Of a stretch of 18,505 bases of DNA, positions 1 through 6,847 are shown one piece after another. Numbering within the stretch: position 1 is the stretch's first letter; every line of letters starts with the position of its first letter. Source of the stretch: JAISGQ01 sp045604155 (GTDB taxonomy: Bacteria; Bacillota; Clostridia; Oscillospirales; Acutalibacteraceae); NCBI GenBank assembly GCA_045604155.1, contig JAZUNN010000039.1:1-18505 (forward strand), written 5' to 3'. The notes under the pieces were generated by a model. The model was not told where the DNA came from. It made no database searches and worked only from the letters and a program-made list of their open reading frames with translations. A program made the position numbers and the translations under genes.

Positions 1-1
1 C

Positions 2-1108
2 AACGAAATCTATGTAGATGTTGGTAGAAAGCAGTCCGGTATCGTTATGCTTGAGGATCTTACAGATGATCCCAACCTTACAACGAGTGACGTTGTAAAG
101 GTCGGCGATGAGCTTGAGCTTATGATCATGCGCACCAACGACCAGGAGGGTTACATCTACCTCTCCAAGAAGCTTCTCGATTCCGCTAAGGCATGGGACG
201 AGATCAAGGCAGCAGCTCCCAAGATTGTTGAGAGAAAGAGACGCCGCTTCGATGACGAAGAGGATACCCTTGATGCAGCAGAAGAGACTGCTGAAGAAGC
301 AGTTGAGGAAGTCAAGGAAGAAGAAAAAGAGCCCGTTACTTTTGAAGGTGTTGTTACCGAAGTCAACAAGGGCGGCGTAGTTGTTTCCTACAAGGGCGTA
401 CGTGTTTTCGTTCCTGCTTCTCAGGCAACCATTTCCCGTAATGATTCCATGGAAGATCTTCTCAAGAAGAAGGTTCAGTTCCAGCTTCTCGAAGTAACAC
501 CCAGCCGTCGTCGTGCTGTTGGTTCCATCAATAAGGCTTCCCGCCGTGAGCGTGCAGCTGCAGAGAAGAAGTTCTGGTCCGAGGTTGAGGTCGGCAAGAT
601 CTACACCGGTACCGTTCGTTCTCTCACCAAGTACGGTGTATTCGTCGATATCGGCGGTGTAGACGGACTTGTACACATTACTGAGCTCTCCTGGCAGAGA
701 ATCAGCGATCCTTCTGAAGTTGTAAACGTAGGCGATGTTGTCGAAGTTTACGTCAAGAAGATCGACGAAGAGAAGAAGAAGGTTTCCCTCGGCTACAGAA
801 AGCAGGAGGACAATCCTTGGGAAATCATGAAGGTCAAGTATCCTGTTGGTACTGTTATCGAGTCCAAGGTTGTCGGCACACCTGCATTCGGTGCATTCGT
901 CAGCATCCTTCCCGGCATCGATGGCCTTGTTCATATTTCTCAGCTCTCCACTCAGAGAGTAAATGCTCCTACAGATGTTGTTAACGTTGGTGACACTGTC
1001 AAGGCTGTTATCACCGAGGTTGACTTCGAGCGTAAGAGAGTAAGCCTTTCCATCCGTCAGCTTCTCGAGGCTGAAACAGCTGCTGAAGAAGCACCTGTTG
1101 AGGAATAA
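2..1108 (+). CDS. rpsA: 30S ribosomal protein S1 (C-terminal part; 5' end outside window)
   Basis: The reading frame is open from base 2, so the start lies upstream and the gene is partial; the ATG at 47 is internal. S1 binds mRNA on the 30S subunit through repeated OB-fold (S1) domains. I see the end of one S1 domain (bases 2 to about 200), a very acidic linker (about 227-334), a more diverged S1 domain (about 338-535), and two classical ones (about 593-799 and 845-1057) with the typical patterns YGVFVDIGGVDGLVHITELS and FGAFVSILPGIDGLVHISQLS. Lysine is almost always AAG, as expected for a highly expressed gene. In many Clostridia this protein is fused behind IspH (HMBPP reductase). Whether that is so here cannot be seen. 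A strong terminator follows the stop. The family call is secure; the acidic linker is the odd part. Confidence 0.95.
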   Translation, partial: NEIYVDVGRKQSGIVMLEDLTDDPNLTTSDVVKVGDELELMIMRTNDQEGYIYLSKKLLDSAKAWDEIKAAAPKIVERKRRRFDDEEDTLDAAEETAEEAVEEVKEEEKEPVTFEGVVTEVNKGGVVVSYKGVRVFVPASQATISRNDSMEDLLKKKVQFQLLEVTPSRRRAVGSINKASRRERAAAEKKFWSEVEVGKIYTGTVRSLTKYGVFVDIGGVDGLVHITELSWQRISDPSEVVNVGDVVEVYVKKIDEEKKKVSLGYRKQEDNPWEIMKVKYPVGTVIESKVVGTPAFGAFVSILPGIDGLVHISQLSTQRVNAPTDVVNVGDTVKAVITEVDFERKRVSLSIRQLLEAETAAEEAPVEE

Positions 1109-1117
1109 TCCATGAAT

Positions 1118-1156
1118 TAAACCCCCGAAGAAAACTTCGGGGGTTTTCTGTTTTTT
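1118..1156 (+). terminator. Rho-independent terminator of the S1 gene
   Basis: A perfect 10-bp stem, ACCCCCGAAG (1121-1130) with CTTCGGGGGT (1135-1144), closes an AAAA loop. Flanking AAA/TTT (1118-1120 and 1145-1147) can extend it. It is followed by the T-rich run TTTTCTGTTTTTT. It lies 9 bases after the S1 stop codon. Confidence 0.93.
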
Positions 1157-1174
1157 AAATATTTATTAAAAGTA

Positions 1175-1202
1175 TTGAAAAATTATTATGAAACATTATA
1201 AT
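1175..1202 (+). promoter_or_regulatory. Sigma-A-type promoter for the E2-like gene
   Basis: TTGAAA (1175-1180), a 16-base spacer and a perfect TATAAT (1197-1202) lie in AT-rich DNA between the S1 terminator and the next gene. Transcription would start near 1209, about 40 bases before the TTG start codon. Confidence 0.65.
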
Positions 1203-1248
1203 ATTTAATAGCTGATATTAAATACAAATAAGAATGGAAGTGTTCTGA

Positions 1249-2133
1249 TTGGGCAGAAAAGATGGCAAAAAAGTAAAGAATTGCAGTGCGATGTACAGAA
1301 TTGTACCCTATATAATGGATAAAAGATACGACGCAATGAATTCATGTACAGAAAGATATCCTTATGAGCCGATGCATGAGTATCTTAAGAAGAAGCATAA
1401 AGAGGGTGTGGATATCAGCCATCTTTCTCTTGTCATTGCTGCATTTGTCAGAGCTGTATCACAGAATTGTGTTCTTAACAGATTTGTTGTAAATAAAAAG
1501 ATTTATGCCAGAGATGGAATCTGGGTTGGTATGGTTGTTATGAGACCCGGTGAATCTGAGTCTACCATGACAAAGGTACGTTTTGAACCGACTGATACAA
1601 TCTTCGATGTAAATGAGAAGATGAATAAGATGATTACTGACAATAAGGCTCAGGAAGGTTCCAATTCTACTGACAGGCTTATGAAAGTGCTTCTTTCCAT
1701 TCCCGGACTTTGCAATGTCGGTGTCGGTCTGTTCAAGTGGCTTGACAGGCGTGGATGGCTGCCCAGATCAATAATCAATGCAAGTCCTTTCCATGTAACT
1801 ATGACAATTTCCAACCTTGCAAGCATCAGAACCAACTATATCCATCATCATATTTATGAGTTTGGTACAACAAGTATGCTTATTACCATGGGCAATTCTG
1901 AGTATCTCCCGAAGAAAGGCAAGAATGGAGAAATTGTTCTTGAACGTCATATGCCCATGGGACTTGTCATGGACGAAAGAATTGCCTCCGGTCATCAGTA
2001 TTCTCAGGCATTCAAACTGATGAAAGAAATGCTCAAAAATCCTGAAAAGCTTGAATCTCCTCCTGAAACTGTTGATGTTGAGATATTCAAGAAGAAAAAG
2101 GAAAAGAAAGCAAAAAAGAATAAGAATAAGTAA
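1249..2133 (+). CDS. Stand-alone 2-oxoacid dehydrogenase E2 / CAT-fold acyltransferase-like protein, probably not a classical E2
   Basis: The 294-residue protein resembles the catalytic domain of E2 acyltransferases (chloramphenicol acetyltransferase fold). It has no lipoyl domain and no peripheral-subunit-binding domain. The C-terminal pattern LVMDERIASG (residues 239-248), followed by a helix ending in NPEKL, aligns with the E2 active-site block (xxxDHRxxDG, then a helix ending in DPxxL). The catalytic His is replaced by Glu243 and the Asp of DG by Ser247. No E1, E3 or lipoylation gene is nearby. I recall related stand-alone proteins from gut Clostridia that also carry DER here, so the change may be typical of this subfamily. 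The tail is Lys-rich (about residues 285-294). The start is TTG at 1249, chosen because GGAAG (1236-1240) sits 8 bases upstream. The gene is monocistronic, with its own promoter and terminator. Function is unknown; the fold assignment is fairly sure. Confidence 0.75.
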   Translation: MGRKDGKKVKNCSAMYRIVPYIMDKRYDAMNSCTERYPYEPMHEYLKKKHKEGVDISHLSLVIAAFVRAVSQNCVLNRFVVNKKIYARDGIWVGMVVMRPGESESTMTKVRFEPTDTIFDVNEKMNKMITDNKAQEGSNSTDRLMKVLLSIPGLCNVGVGLFKWLDRRGWLPRSIINASPFHVTMTISNLASIRTNYIHHHIYEFGTTSMLITMGNSEYLPKKGKNGEIVLERHMPMGLVMDERIASGHQYSQAFKLMKEMLKNPEKLESPPETVDVEIFKKKKEKKAKKNKNK

Positions 2134-2167
2134 TATAAAAGCTGCAGTGTTTGCTGCAGCTTTTATA
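2134..2167 (+). terminator. Terminator hairpin after the E2-like gene
   Basis: A 14-bp perfect inverted repeat, TATAAAAGCTGCAG (2134-2147) and CTGCAGCTTTTATA (2154-2167), with a 6-base loop, starts directly after the stop codon. The T-run lies inside the 3' arm. It could work in both directions. Confidence 0.8.
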
Positions 2168-2168
2168 C

Positions 2169-2197
2169 TTGAAAAATTATATATATGATAGTATAAT
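2169..2197 (+). promoter_or_regulatory. Sigma-A-type promoter for the alpha/beta hydrolase gene
   Basis: TTGAAA (2169-2174), a 17-base spacer and TATAAT (2192-2197) give a near-consensus promoter that begins immediately after the preceding hairpin. The start point would be near 2204, about 45 bases before the chosen ATG. Confidence 0.7.
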
Positions 2198-2249
2198 TTG
2201 TAAGATAGGGTCTCTTTATTATAGATAAAATAGAAAGAGAGTGAACTTT

Positions 2250-3179
2250 ATGACAACAGTAAAAACAGTTAATATTCCATCAAACGTTGAGGAAAAAAAT
2301 GTTAATACCGTAATCTGGGAGTGCAATGAGCCAAAGGCTATTATTCAGATTGTTCACGGTATGGCAGAACACATCATGAGATATGATACATTTGCAAGAT
2401 GGCTTAATACTAAAGGGGTTATGGCTGTAGGACACAGCCATCTCGGACATGGTACAACTGCAGATTCAGAGAAAGAGCTTGGATATTTTGCAAAAAAGAA
2501 CGGCTGGCAGCATTTGGTTGAAGACGTGGATAATGTAAGAAAGGAAATATCGAAAAGATATCCCGGCATTCCATACTACATCCTCGGTCATTCCATGGGC
2601 TCTTTTGTTACAAGGACGTATATCTGCACAGAAAAAGCTGAAGGGCTTAAGGGGGTTATAATTTCAGGAACAGGAAATCTGCCCGGTGCAGTTGCTGGAA
2701 TGCTCAAGAAAATGGCTTCATTCATCGGTTTCTTCTGTGGAAAAAAACACAGAAGTAAGCTTATAAACAGTCTGTCATTCGGAAGCTACAACAAGGCATT
2801 CAAGCCCGCAGATACACCCTATGACTGGCTTACCAAAGATGAAAATGTTGTTCGCAAGTATATTGCAGACGGAAGATGCGGATTTATTTTCACCTGCAGC
2901 GCATACAAGGATCTTGCTACGGGTCTTAAGTTTATAAGAAAAAAGAAAAATCTCAGAAAGATGAACAAAGATCTTCCGGTATTGTTTATTGCAGGAGATA
3001 AGGATCCCGTAGGTGCACAGGGGAAAGCCGTAAAAGAAGTTTATTCAATGTTTGAAAAGCACGGAATGAAAGATATAGATATAGAATTATATGAAAACGA
3101 CAGACATGAGGTCCTCAATGAAACAGACAAGGAAAATGTATTTGAGAGATGCCTTAAATTTGTTGAAGAAAAAATATAA
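2250..3179 (+). CDS. Alpha/beta hydrolase, lysophospholipase / monoacylglycerol-lipase-like (Hydrolase_4 family)
   Basis: A 309-residue cytosolic serine hydrolase. It has the oxyanion-region HGMAEH motif near residue 36 and the nucleophile elbow GHSMGS (Ser115). The candidate acid is Asp252 in GDKDPVG and the candidate base is His286 in NDRHE. This triad order and the HGxxEH...RY pattern are typical of the PldB/monoglyceride lipase group, which cleaves fatty-acyl esters of glycerol or lysolipids. The true substrate cannot be read from sequence. The insert between Ser and Asp (about residues 130-215) would form the lid. A GTG lies in frame at 2241, but it would leave no room for a ribosome binding site. 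The purine-rich AAAGAGAG (2233-2240) is better placed for the ATG at 2250, so I start there. No signal peptide. No classical terminator follows. Confidence 0.88.
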   Translation: MTTVKTVNIPSNVEEKNVNTVIWECNEPKAIIQIVHGMAEHIMRYDTFARWLNTKGVMAVGHSHLGHGTTADSEKELGYFAKKNGWQHLVEDVDNVRKEISKRYPGIPYYILGHSMGSFVTRTYICTEKAEGLKGVIISGTGNLPGAVAGMLKKMASFIGFFCGKKHRSKLINSLSFGSYNKAFKPADTPYDWLTKDENVVRKYIADGRCGFIFTCSAYKDLATGLKFIRKKKNLRKMNKDLPVLFIAGDKDPVGAQGKAVKEVYSMFEKHGMKDIDIELYENDRHEVLNETDKENVFERCLKFVEEKI

Positions 3180-3254
3180 TTATTCGTGTTTTCATTTTTG
3201 TATTTTGATGAAAGAAAAATGATCATTATTTGATAAATTACATTATTAGCATAC

Positions 3255-3283
3255 TTGAATAATTATTAAGTATATGTTAATAT
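3255..3283 (+). promoter_or_regulatory. Probable extended -10 promoter of xpt
   Basis: TTGAAT (3255-3260), 17 bases, then TAATAT (3278-3283) preceded by TG one base upstream (3275-3276), as in extended -10 promoters. The leader to the xpt ATG would be about 40 bases. That is too short for a purine riboswitch aptamer plus expression platform, and none of the conserved purine-aptamer core was seen. Confidence 0.5.
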
Positions 3284-3328
3284 TATGTCGAAAAAAGAAT
3301 GGCCTTATTCTGTCTGGAGGAATAATAT

Positions 3329-3901
3329 ATGGAGCTGCTTGAACAGAAAATAATAAAAGATGGCAAGGTGAAAAACGGAAGCGTTCTGAAGGTTGACAGT
3401 TTTCTCAATCACCAGATAGATATCGATCTTCTTAATGAGCTCGGAAAAGAATTTTTCAGACTGTTTGGAGATTGCGGCGTTACAAAAATTCTTACAATCG
3501 AGGCATCCGGAATTGCTATCGCTTCAATTGCAGCCCAATATTTTAAAGTCCCTGTTCTTTTTGCAAAAAAGAACAAGACAAAGAATATCAGCGGTGATGT
3601 TTATACTGCAAAGGTAGAATCCTTTACACATGGAACTACATATGACATCATTGTTTCAAAGGATTTTCTGACAGAAGAAGATAATGTTTTGATCATTGAT
3701 GACTTTCTTGCAAGAGGAAATGCTCTTATAGGGCTTATTAATCTGATCAAAGCTGCCGGTGCAAAGATAGTCGGTGCCGGAATTGCGGTTGAGAAGGTTT
3801 TCCAGAACGGCGGAGAAATTGTAAAGCAGATGGGAGTTCGTGTTGAATCACTTGCTCGAGTCAAAGAAATGACAGAGGACGGACGGGTAATTTTCTGCTA
3901 A
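3329..3901 (+). CDS. xpt: Xanthine phosphoribosyltransferase
   Basis: Xpt converts xanthine and PRPP to XMP in purine salvage. The 190-residue length matches the family. The N-terminus (MELLEQKIIKDGKV, then VLKVDSFLNHQID) is the usual Xpt signature. The PRPP-binding loop VLIIDDFLARGNA spans residues 120-132. The start is fixed by GGAGG at 3316-3320, 8 bases upstream. The BMP-type nucleoside importer genes follow on the same strand after 69 bases without an obvious terminator, so uptake and salvage of purines are probably linked. In many Firmicutes xpt is paired with the xanthine permease pbuX and controlled by a guanine riboswitch. Here neither is visible. Lysine codons are a mixture of AAA and AAG, unlike the next gene. 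Confidence 0.95.
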   Translation: MELLEQKIIKDGKVKNGSVLKVDSFLNHQIDIDLLNELGKEFFRLFGDCGVTKILTIEASGIAIASIAAQYFKVPVLFAKKNKTKNISGDVYTAKVESFTHGTTYDIIVSKDFLTEEDNVLIIDDFLARGNALIGLINLIKAAGAKIVGAGIAVEKVFQNGGEIVKQMGVRVESLARVKEMTEDGRVIFC

Positions 3902-3970
3902 TATTCCAGGTGCATTTTATAACGGTAAAAGGCGAAAAGCTTTTTATAAAAAAATTCAGGAGGAGAAAAA

Positions 3971-5188
3971 ATGTTCAAGAAGTTTTTATCCATGGCACTT
4001 GTTCTTGTAATGGTCCTCACTATGACTGTTGCATTTGCAGGCTGCTCCGACGATGCTGCAGACGGCATCAAGATTGGTGTTATCCTCATCGGTGATGAGA
4101 ATGAGGGTTACACTGAGGCTCACATCAACGGTATCAAGAGTGCTGCAAAGAATCTTGGTATTGCTGACAGCCAGATTCTCTGGAAGTACACCATCGGTGA
4201 GGATCAGGCATGCTACGATGCAGCTGCTGACCTTGTAAACAAGGGCTGCACTCTCGTCGTTTCCAACAGCTACGGTCATCAGACCTATATGCAGCAGATC
4301 GCTGCTGAGTATCCCGAGATTTCCTTTGTTGCAATGACCGGTGATACAGCTGCTAAGAGTGGTCTTTCCAATTTCTCCAATGCTTTCACAAAGGTATTCG
4401 AGTCCCGTTACATCTCCGGCGTTGTTGCTGGTAAGAAGATTGCTGAGCTCGTTGCAGACGGCAAGCTCACCGATGCTAACTACGACTCCAAGGGCAACGT
4501 TAAGGTAGGTTATGTCGGCGCATATCCCTATGCTGAAGTTGTTTCCGGCTATTCTGCATTCTATCTCGGCATCAAGTCCGTTGTTGAAAATGTAACAATG
4601 GAAGTTCAGTACACCAACTCCTGGTTCGACCTCACCGGCGAAGCAGAGGCTGCAAACCTTCTCATTGCTGACGGCTGTGTTATCATCGGCCAGCATGCTG
4701 GCTCCACCGGTGCACCTTCTGCAACTCAGGCTAAGTTCGAAGAGGGTACTGTCTGCTATTCTGTTGGTTACAACATTGATATGCTCAAGGTTGCTCCCGA
4801 TGTAGCTCTTACTTCTGCTACCAACAACTGGGTTGTATACTATGAGTATGCATTCAAGGCTCACATGAACGACGAAGCTATCGTTACCGACTGGGCTGAG
4901 GGTTATGCTTCTGACGCAGTTGCAATCACCACACTTGGTCCTGCTTGCGCTGAGGGTACTCAGGAAGCTGTTGACGCTGCTATCGAGTCCATCAAGGCTG
5001 ACGAGCTCCACGTATTCGATTGCGCTAACTTTACTGTAGGCGGCAAGACTCTTGAGTCCTACAACACTGTTTGGGGCTTCGAAGGCAACGAAATGATCTG
5101 GGACGGTTATTTCCATGAGAGTGAGCTTCGTGCTGCTCCTGCTTTTGAAATCCGCATCGACGGTATTGTTGAGCTTAACAACAACTAA
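3971..5188 (+). CDS. BMP-family ABC transporter substrate-binding lipoprotein, probably for purine nucleosides
   Basis: A 405-residue extracytoplasmic solute-binding lipoprotein of the Bmp/Med/PnrA family, which binds nucleosides. It has a signal peptide with basic start MFKK, a hydrophobic core, and lipobox AFAGC with the acylated Cys at residue 25. The mature part begins with the family pattern IKIGVILIGDENEGYTEAH, has the GIKSAAKNLG helix, and keeps the SNSYGHQ and SFVAMTGD strands. The protein is somewhat longer than the roughly 350 residues common in the family. AGGAGG (3959-3964) lies 6 bases before the ATG. All 20 lysine codons are AAG, and TTC, AAC and ATC are favoured. Together these point to very high expression, as in the S1 gene. 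It is followed by two stem-loops before the ATPase gene. The family call is secure; the ligand is inferred from neighbours (xpt) and family. Confidence 0.93.
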   Translation: MFKKFLSMALVLVMVLTMTVAFAGCSDDAADGIKIGVILIGDENEGYTEAHINGIKSAAKNLGIADSQILWKYTIGEDQACYDAAADLVNKGCTLVVSNSYGHQTYMQQIAAEYPEISFVAMTGDTAAKSGLSNFSNAFTKVFESRYISGVVAGKKIAELVADGKLTDANYDSKGNVKVGYVGAYPYAEVVSGYSAFYLGIKSVVENVTMEVQYTNSWFDLTGEAEAANLLIADGCVIIGQHAGSTGAPSATQAKFEEGTVCYSVGYNIDMLKVAPDVALTSATNNWVVYYEYAFKAHMNDEAIVTDWAEGYASDAVAITTLGPACAEGTQEAVDAAIESIKADELHVFDCANFTVGGKTLESYNTVWGFEGNEMIWDGYFHESELRAAPAFEIRIDGIVELNNN

Positions 5189-5201
5189 TTAAAATCAAAT
5201 T

Positions 5202-5233
5202 CACAGGAGAGGGCATAGCAGTCCTCTCCTGTG
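5202..5233 (+). other. Intercistronic stem-loop 1 after the lipoprotein gene
   Basis: A perfect 11-bp stem, CACAGGAGAGG (5202-5212) with CCTCTCCTGTG (5223-5233), and a 10-base loop. Only a weak T-run follows (TTTTCT from 5240), so it looks more like an mRNA-stabilising or processing hairpin than a full terminator. Hairpins at this place are known to protect the upstream solute-binding-protein mRNA in other ABC operons. That role here is inferred. Confidence 0.75.
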
Positions 5234-5246
5234 GGTCAGTTTTCTC

Positions 5247-5276
5247 ATCCGCAGCTATGCGGATTGTTTTCTTTAT
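5247..5276 (+). terminator. Intercistronic stem-loop 2, possible partial terminator or attenuator
   Basis: A 7-bp stem, ATCCGCA (5247-5253) and TGCGGAT (5258-5264), with loop GCTA, is followed by a T-rich run (TGTTTTCTTTAT). It would reduce read-through from the lipoprotein gene into the ATPase and permease genes. Bases 5254-5260 (GCTATGC) are also exactly complementary to loop bases 5213-5219 (GCATAGC) of the preceding hairpin, so alternative pairing is possible. Confidence 0.6.
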
Positions 5277-5308
5277 AGGTCAATAATCAGAGATAAAGGA
5301 GAATGCGC

Positions 5309-6847
5309 ATGGAACAGCCGATTGCCATAAGCATGAAAAATGTTACAAAAAGCTTTGGTTCCGTAAGAGCAAACTACAAAGTCAATCTCGATGTACGCCG
5401 TGGTGAGATTCTTTCTTTGCTTGGTGAAAACGGAAGCGGCAAAACAACTTTGATGAATATGCTTTCGGGCATATATTTCCCTGACGAGGGTGAGATTTCT
5501 CTTTACGGAAAGCCCGTAACTATTCGCTCACCTAAAGATGCACTTGATTTAGGAATAGGAATGATCCATCAGCATTTTAAGCTGATAGATGTTTTTACTG
5601 CTGCAGAAAATATTGTACTTGGTCTTGATGAAGGCTCCATGAAGCTCGATAAAAAGACTATCAATGAAAAAGTAAATACTATCTGCGAAAGATATGGATT
5701 TGACATAGACCCCAATCAGAAGGTCTATGATATGACTGTTTCACAGAAGCAGACATTGGAAATAGTCAAGGTTCTTTATCGAGGCGCAGATATTCTTATA
5801 TTGGACGAGCCTACAGCTGTTCTAACTCCCCAGGAAGTAAAGAAGCTGTTTGCTGTAATCAAAAATATGCGTGACTATGGCAAATCCATAATCATCATTA
5901 CTCATAAGCTTCACGAAGTTCTTGAGATTTCTGATCGTGTTGCAGTTCTTCGAAAAGGCGAATATATCGGTACAGTTCCAACAGAGAATGCAACTGAGCT
6001 TTCTCTTACTGAAATGATGGTCGGTGAAAAGGTTGAGCTTGATATCGATCGCCCTGAACCAAAGAACAGGGAAGAAAGACTGAGAGTAAGCAATGTGACC
6101 GTTAAGAATGTAGAGGGCAGAGATGTTCTCAGTGACGTTTCCTTTACTGCATACAGCGGCGAAATTCTTGGTATTGCAGGTATTTCCGGCTGCGGACAGA
6201 AGGAGCTTCTTGAGGCAATAGCAGGTCTTCAGAAGGTTGAAACAGGAAGTGTTGAGTTCTACGAGCCTGATACAGCTCTTTGCCGTCAGCTTATCGGAAA
6301 AACACCGAAGCAGATCAAAGAGTACGGTGTACATATGTCATTTGTTCCTGAGGACAGATTGGGTATGGGTCTTGTAGGCTCAATGGGCATGACAGAAAAC
6401 ATGATGCTCAAGAATTACAGTGAAGGTAAGCTTCCGTTTATTCATACAAAAGACCCCAGACGTCTTGCTGTAAAGATCATTGAAGAGCTTGGTGTTGTAA
6501 CTCCCGGTGTAAACACACCGGTCAGAAGACTTTCAGGCGGTAACGTTCAGAAAGTTCTTGTCGGTCGTGAAATTGCTTCATCTCCTACAGTTCTTATGAC
6601 TGCATATGCGGTAAGAGGCCTTGATATCAATACATCCTACACAATTTACCGACTTCTCAATGAGCAGAAGGAAAAAGGTGTAGCGGTTATTTACGTCGGT
6701 GAAGATCTTGACGTACTTCTTCAGCTTTGTGACAGAATTATTGTTCTGTGTGCAGGCAAGGTAAACGGTATTGTCGACGGACGTACAACTACCAAGGAAG
6801 AAGTCGGCTTGCTTATGACAAATCTTAAAGAGGAGGGTGAAGCATAA
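5309..6847 (+). CDS. Nucleoside ABC transporter ATPase with two ABC domains (NupA/YufO-like)
   Basis: A 512-residue protein with two fused ATP-binding domains, as in the BMP-type and ribose-type importers. It powers import through the two permeases encoded next. Domain 1 has Walker A GENGSGKTT (about residues 39-47), Walker B LILDEP (about 163-168) and the switch His in THKLHE. Its signature is the diverged MTVSQKQ (142-148). Domain 2 has a good signature LSGGN (408-412), but a non-canonical P-loop GISGCGQKE (from about 291) and a Walker B region LMTAYAVRGLD without the acidic pair. Pairing domain 1 Walker A with domain 2 signature leaves one competent ATP site. An ATG at 5303 is only 1 base from AGGAG (5297-5301); the ATG at 5309 is 7 bases away, so I start there. 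Its stop overlaps the next start by one base (TAATG). Confidence 0.93.
   Translation: MEQPIAISMKNVTKSFGSVRANYKVNLDVRRGEILSLLGENGSGKTTLMNMLSGIYFPDEGEISLYGKPVTIRSPKDALDLGIGMIHQHFKLIDVFTAAENIVLGLDEGSMKLDKKTINEKVNTICERYGFDIDPNQKVYDMTVSQKQTLEIVKVLYRGADILILDEPTAVLTPQEVKKLFAVIKNMRDYGKSIIIITHKLHEVLEISDRVAVLRKGEYIGTVPTENATELSLTEMMVGEKVELDIDRPEPKNREERLRVSNVTVKNVEGRDVLSDVSFTAYSGEILGIAGISGCGQKELLEAIAGLQKVETGSVEFYEPDTALCRQLIGKTPKQIKEYGVHMSFVPEDRLGMGLVGSMGMTENMMLKNYSEGKLPFIHTKDPRRLAVKIIEELGVVTPGVNTPVRRLSGGNVQKVLVGREIASSPTVLMTAYAVRGLDINTSYTIYRLLNEQKEKGVAVIYVGEDLDVLLQLCDRIIVLCAGKVNGIVDGRTTTKEEVGLLMTNLKEEGEA

Noticed and set aside
3215..3235. AATGATCATT palindrome and short TTTCAT/ATGAAA pairing as a terminator of the hydrolase gene
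   Set aside because: Stems are short and AT-only or lack a loop, and no T-run follows; not enough for a terminator call.
3180..3328. Purine riboswitch upstream of xpt
   Set aside because: Expected from Bacillus, but no conserved aptamer core is seen and the leader from the likely promoter is too short.
3902..3970. Separate promoter or terminator between xpt and the lipoprotein gene
   Set aside because: A small AAAAG/CTTTT pairing and TTTTATAA repeats exist, but I could not find a convincing -35/-10 pair or a stable hairpin. The higher expression suggested by codon bias leaves the question open.
3986..5116. Long open frame (376 codons) on the - strand opposite the BMP lipoprotein gene
   Set aside because: It is antisense to a clear gene whose strong codon bias keeps the opposite frame free of stops. 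It has no recognisable domain and no ribosome binding site.
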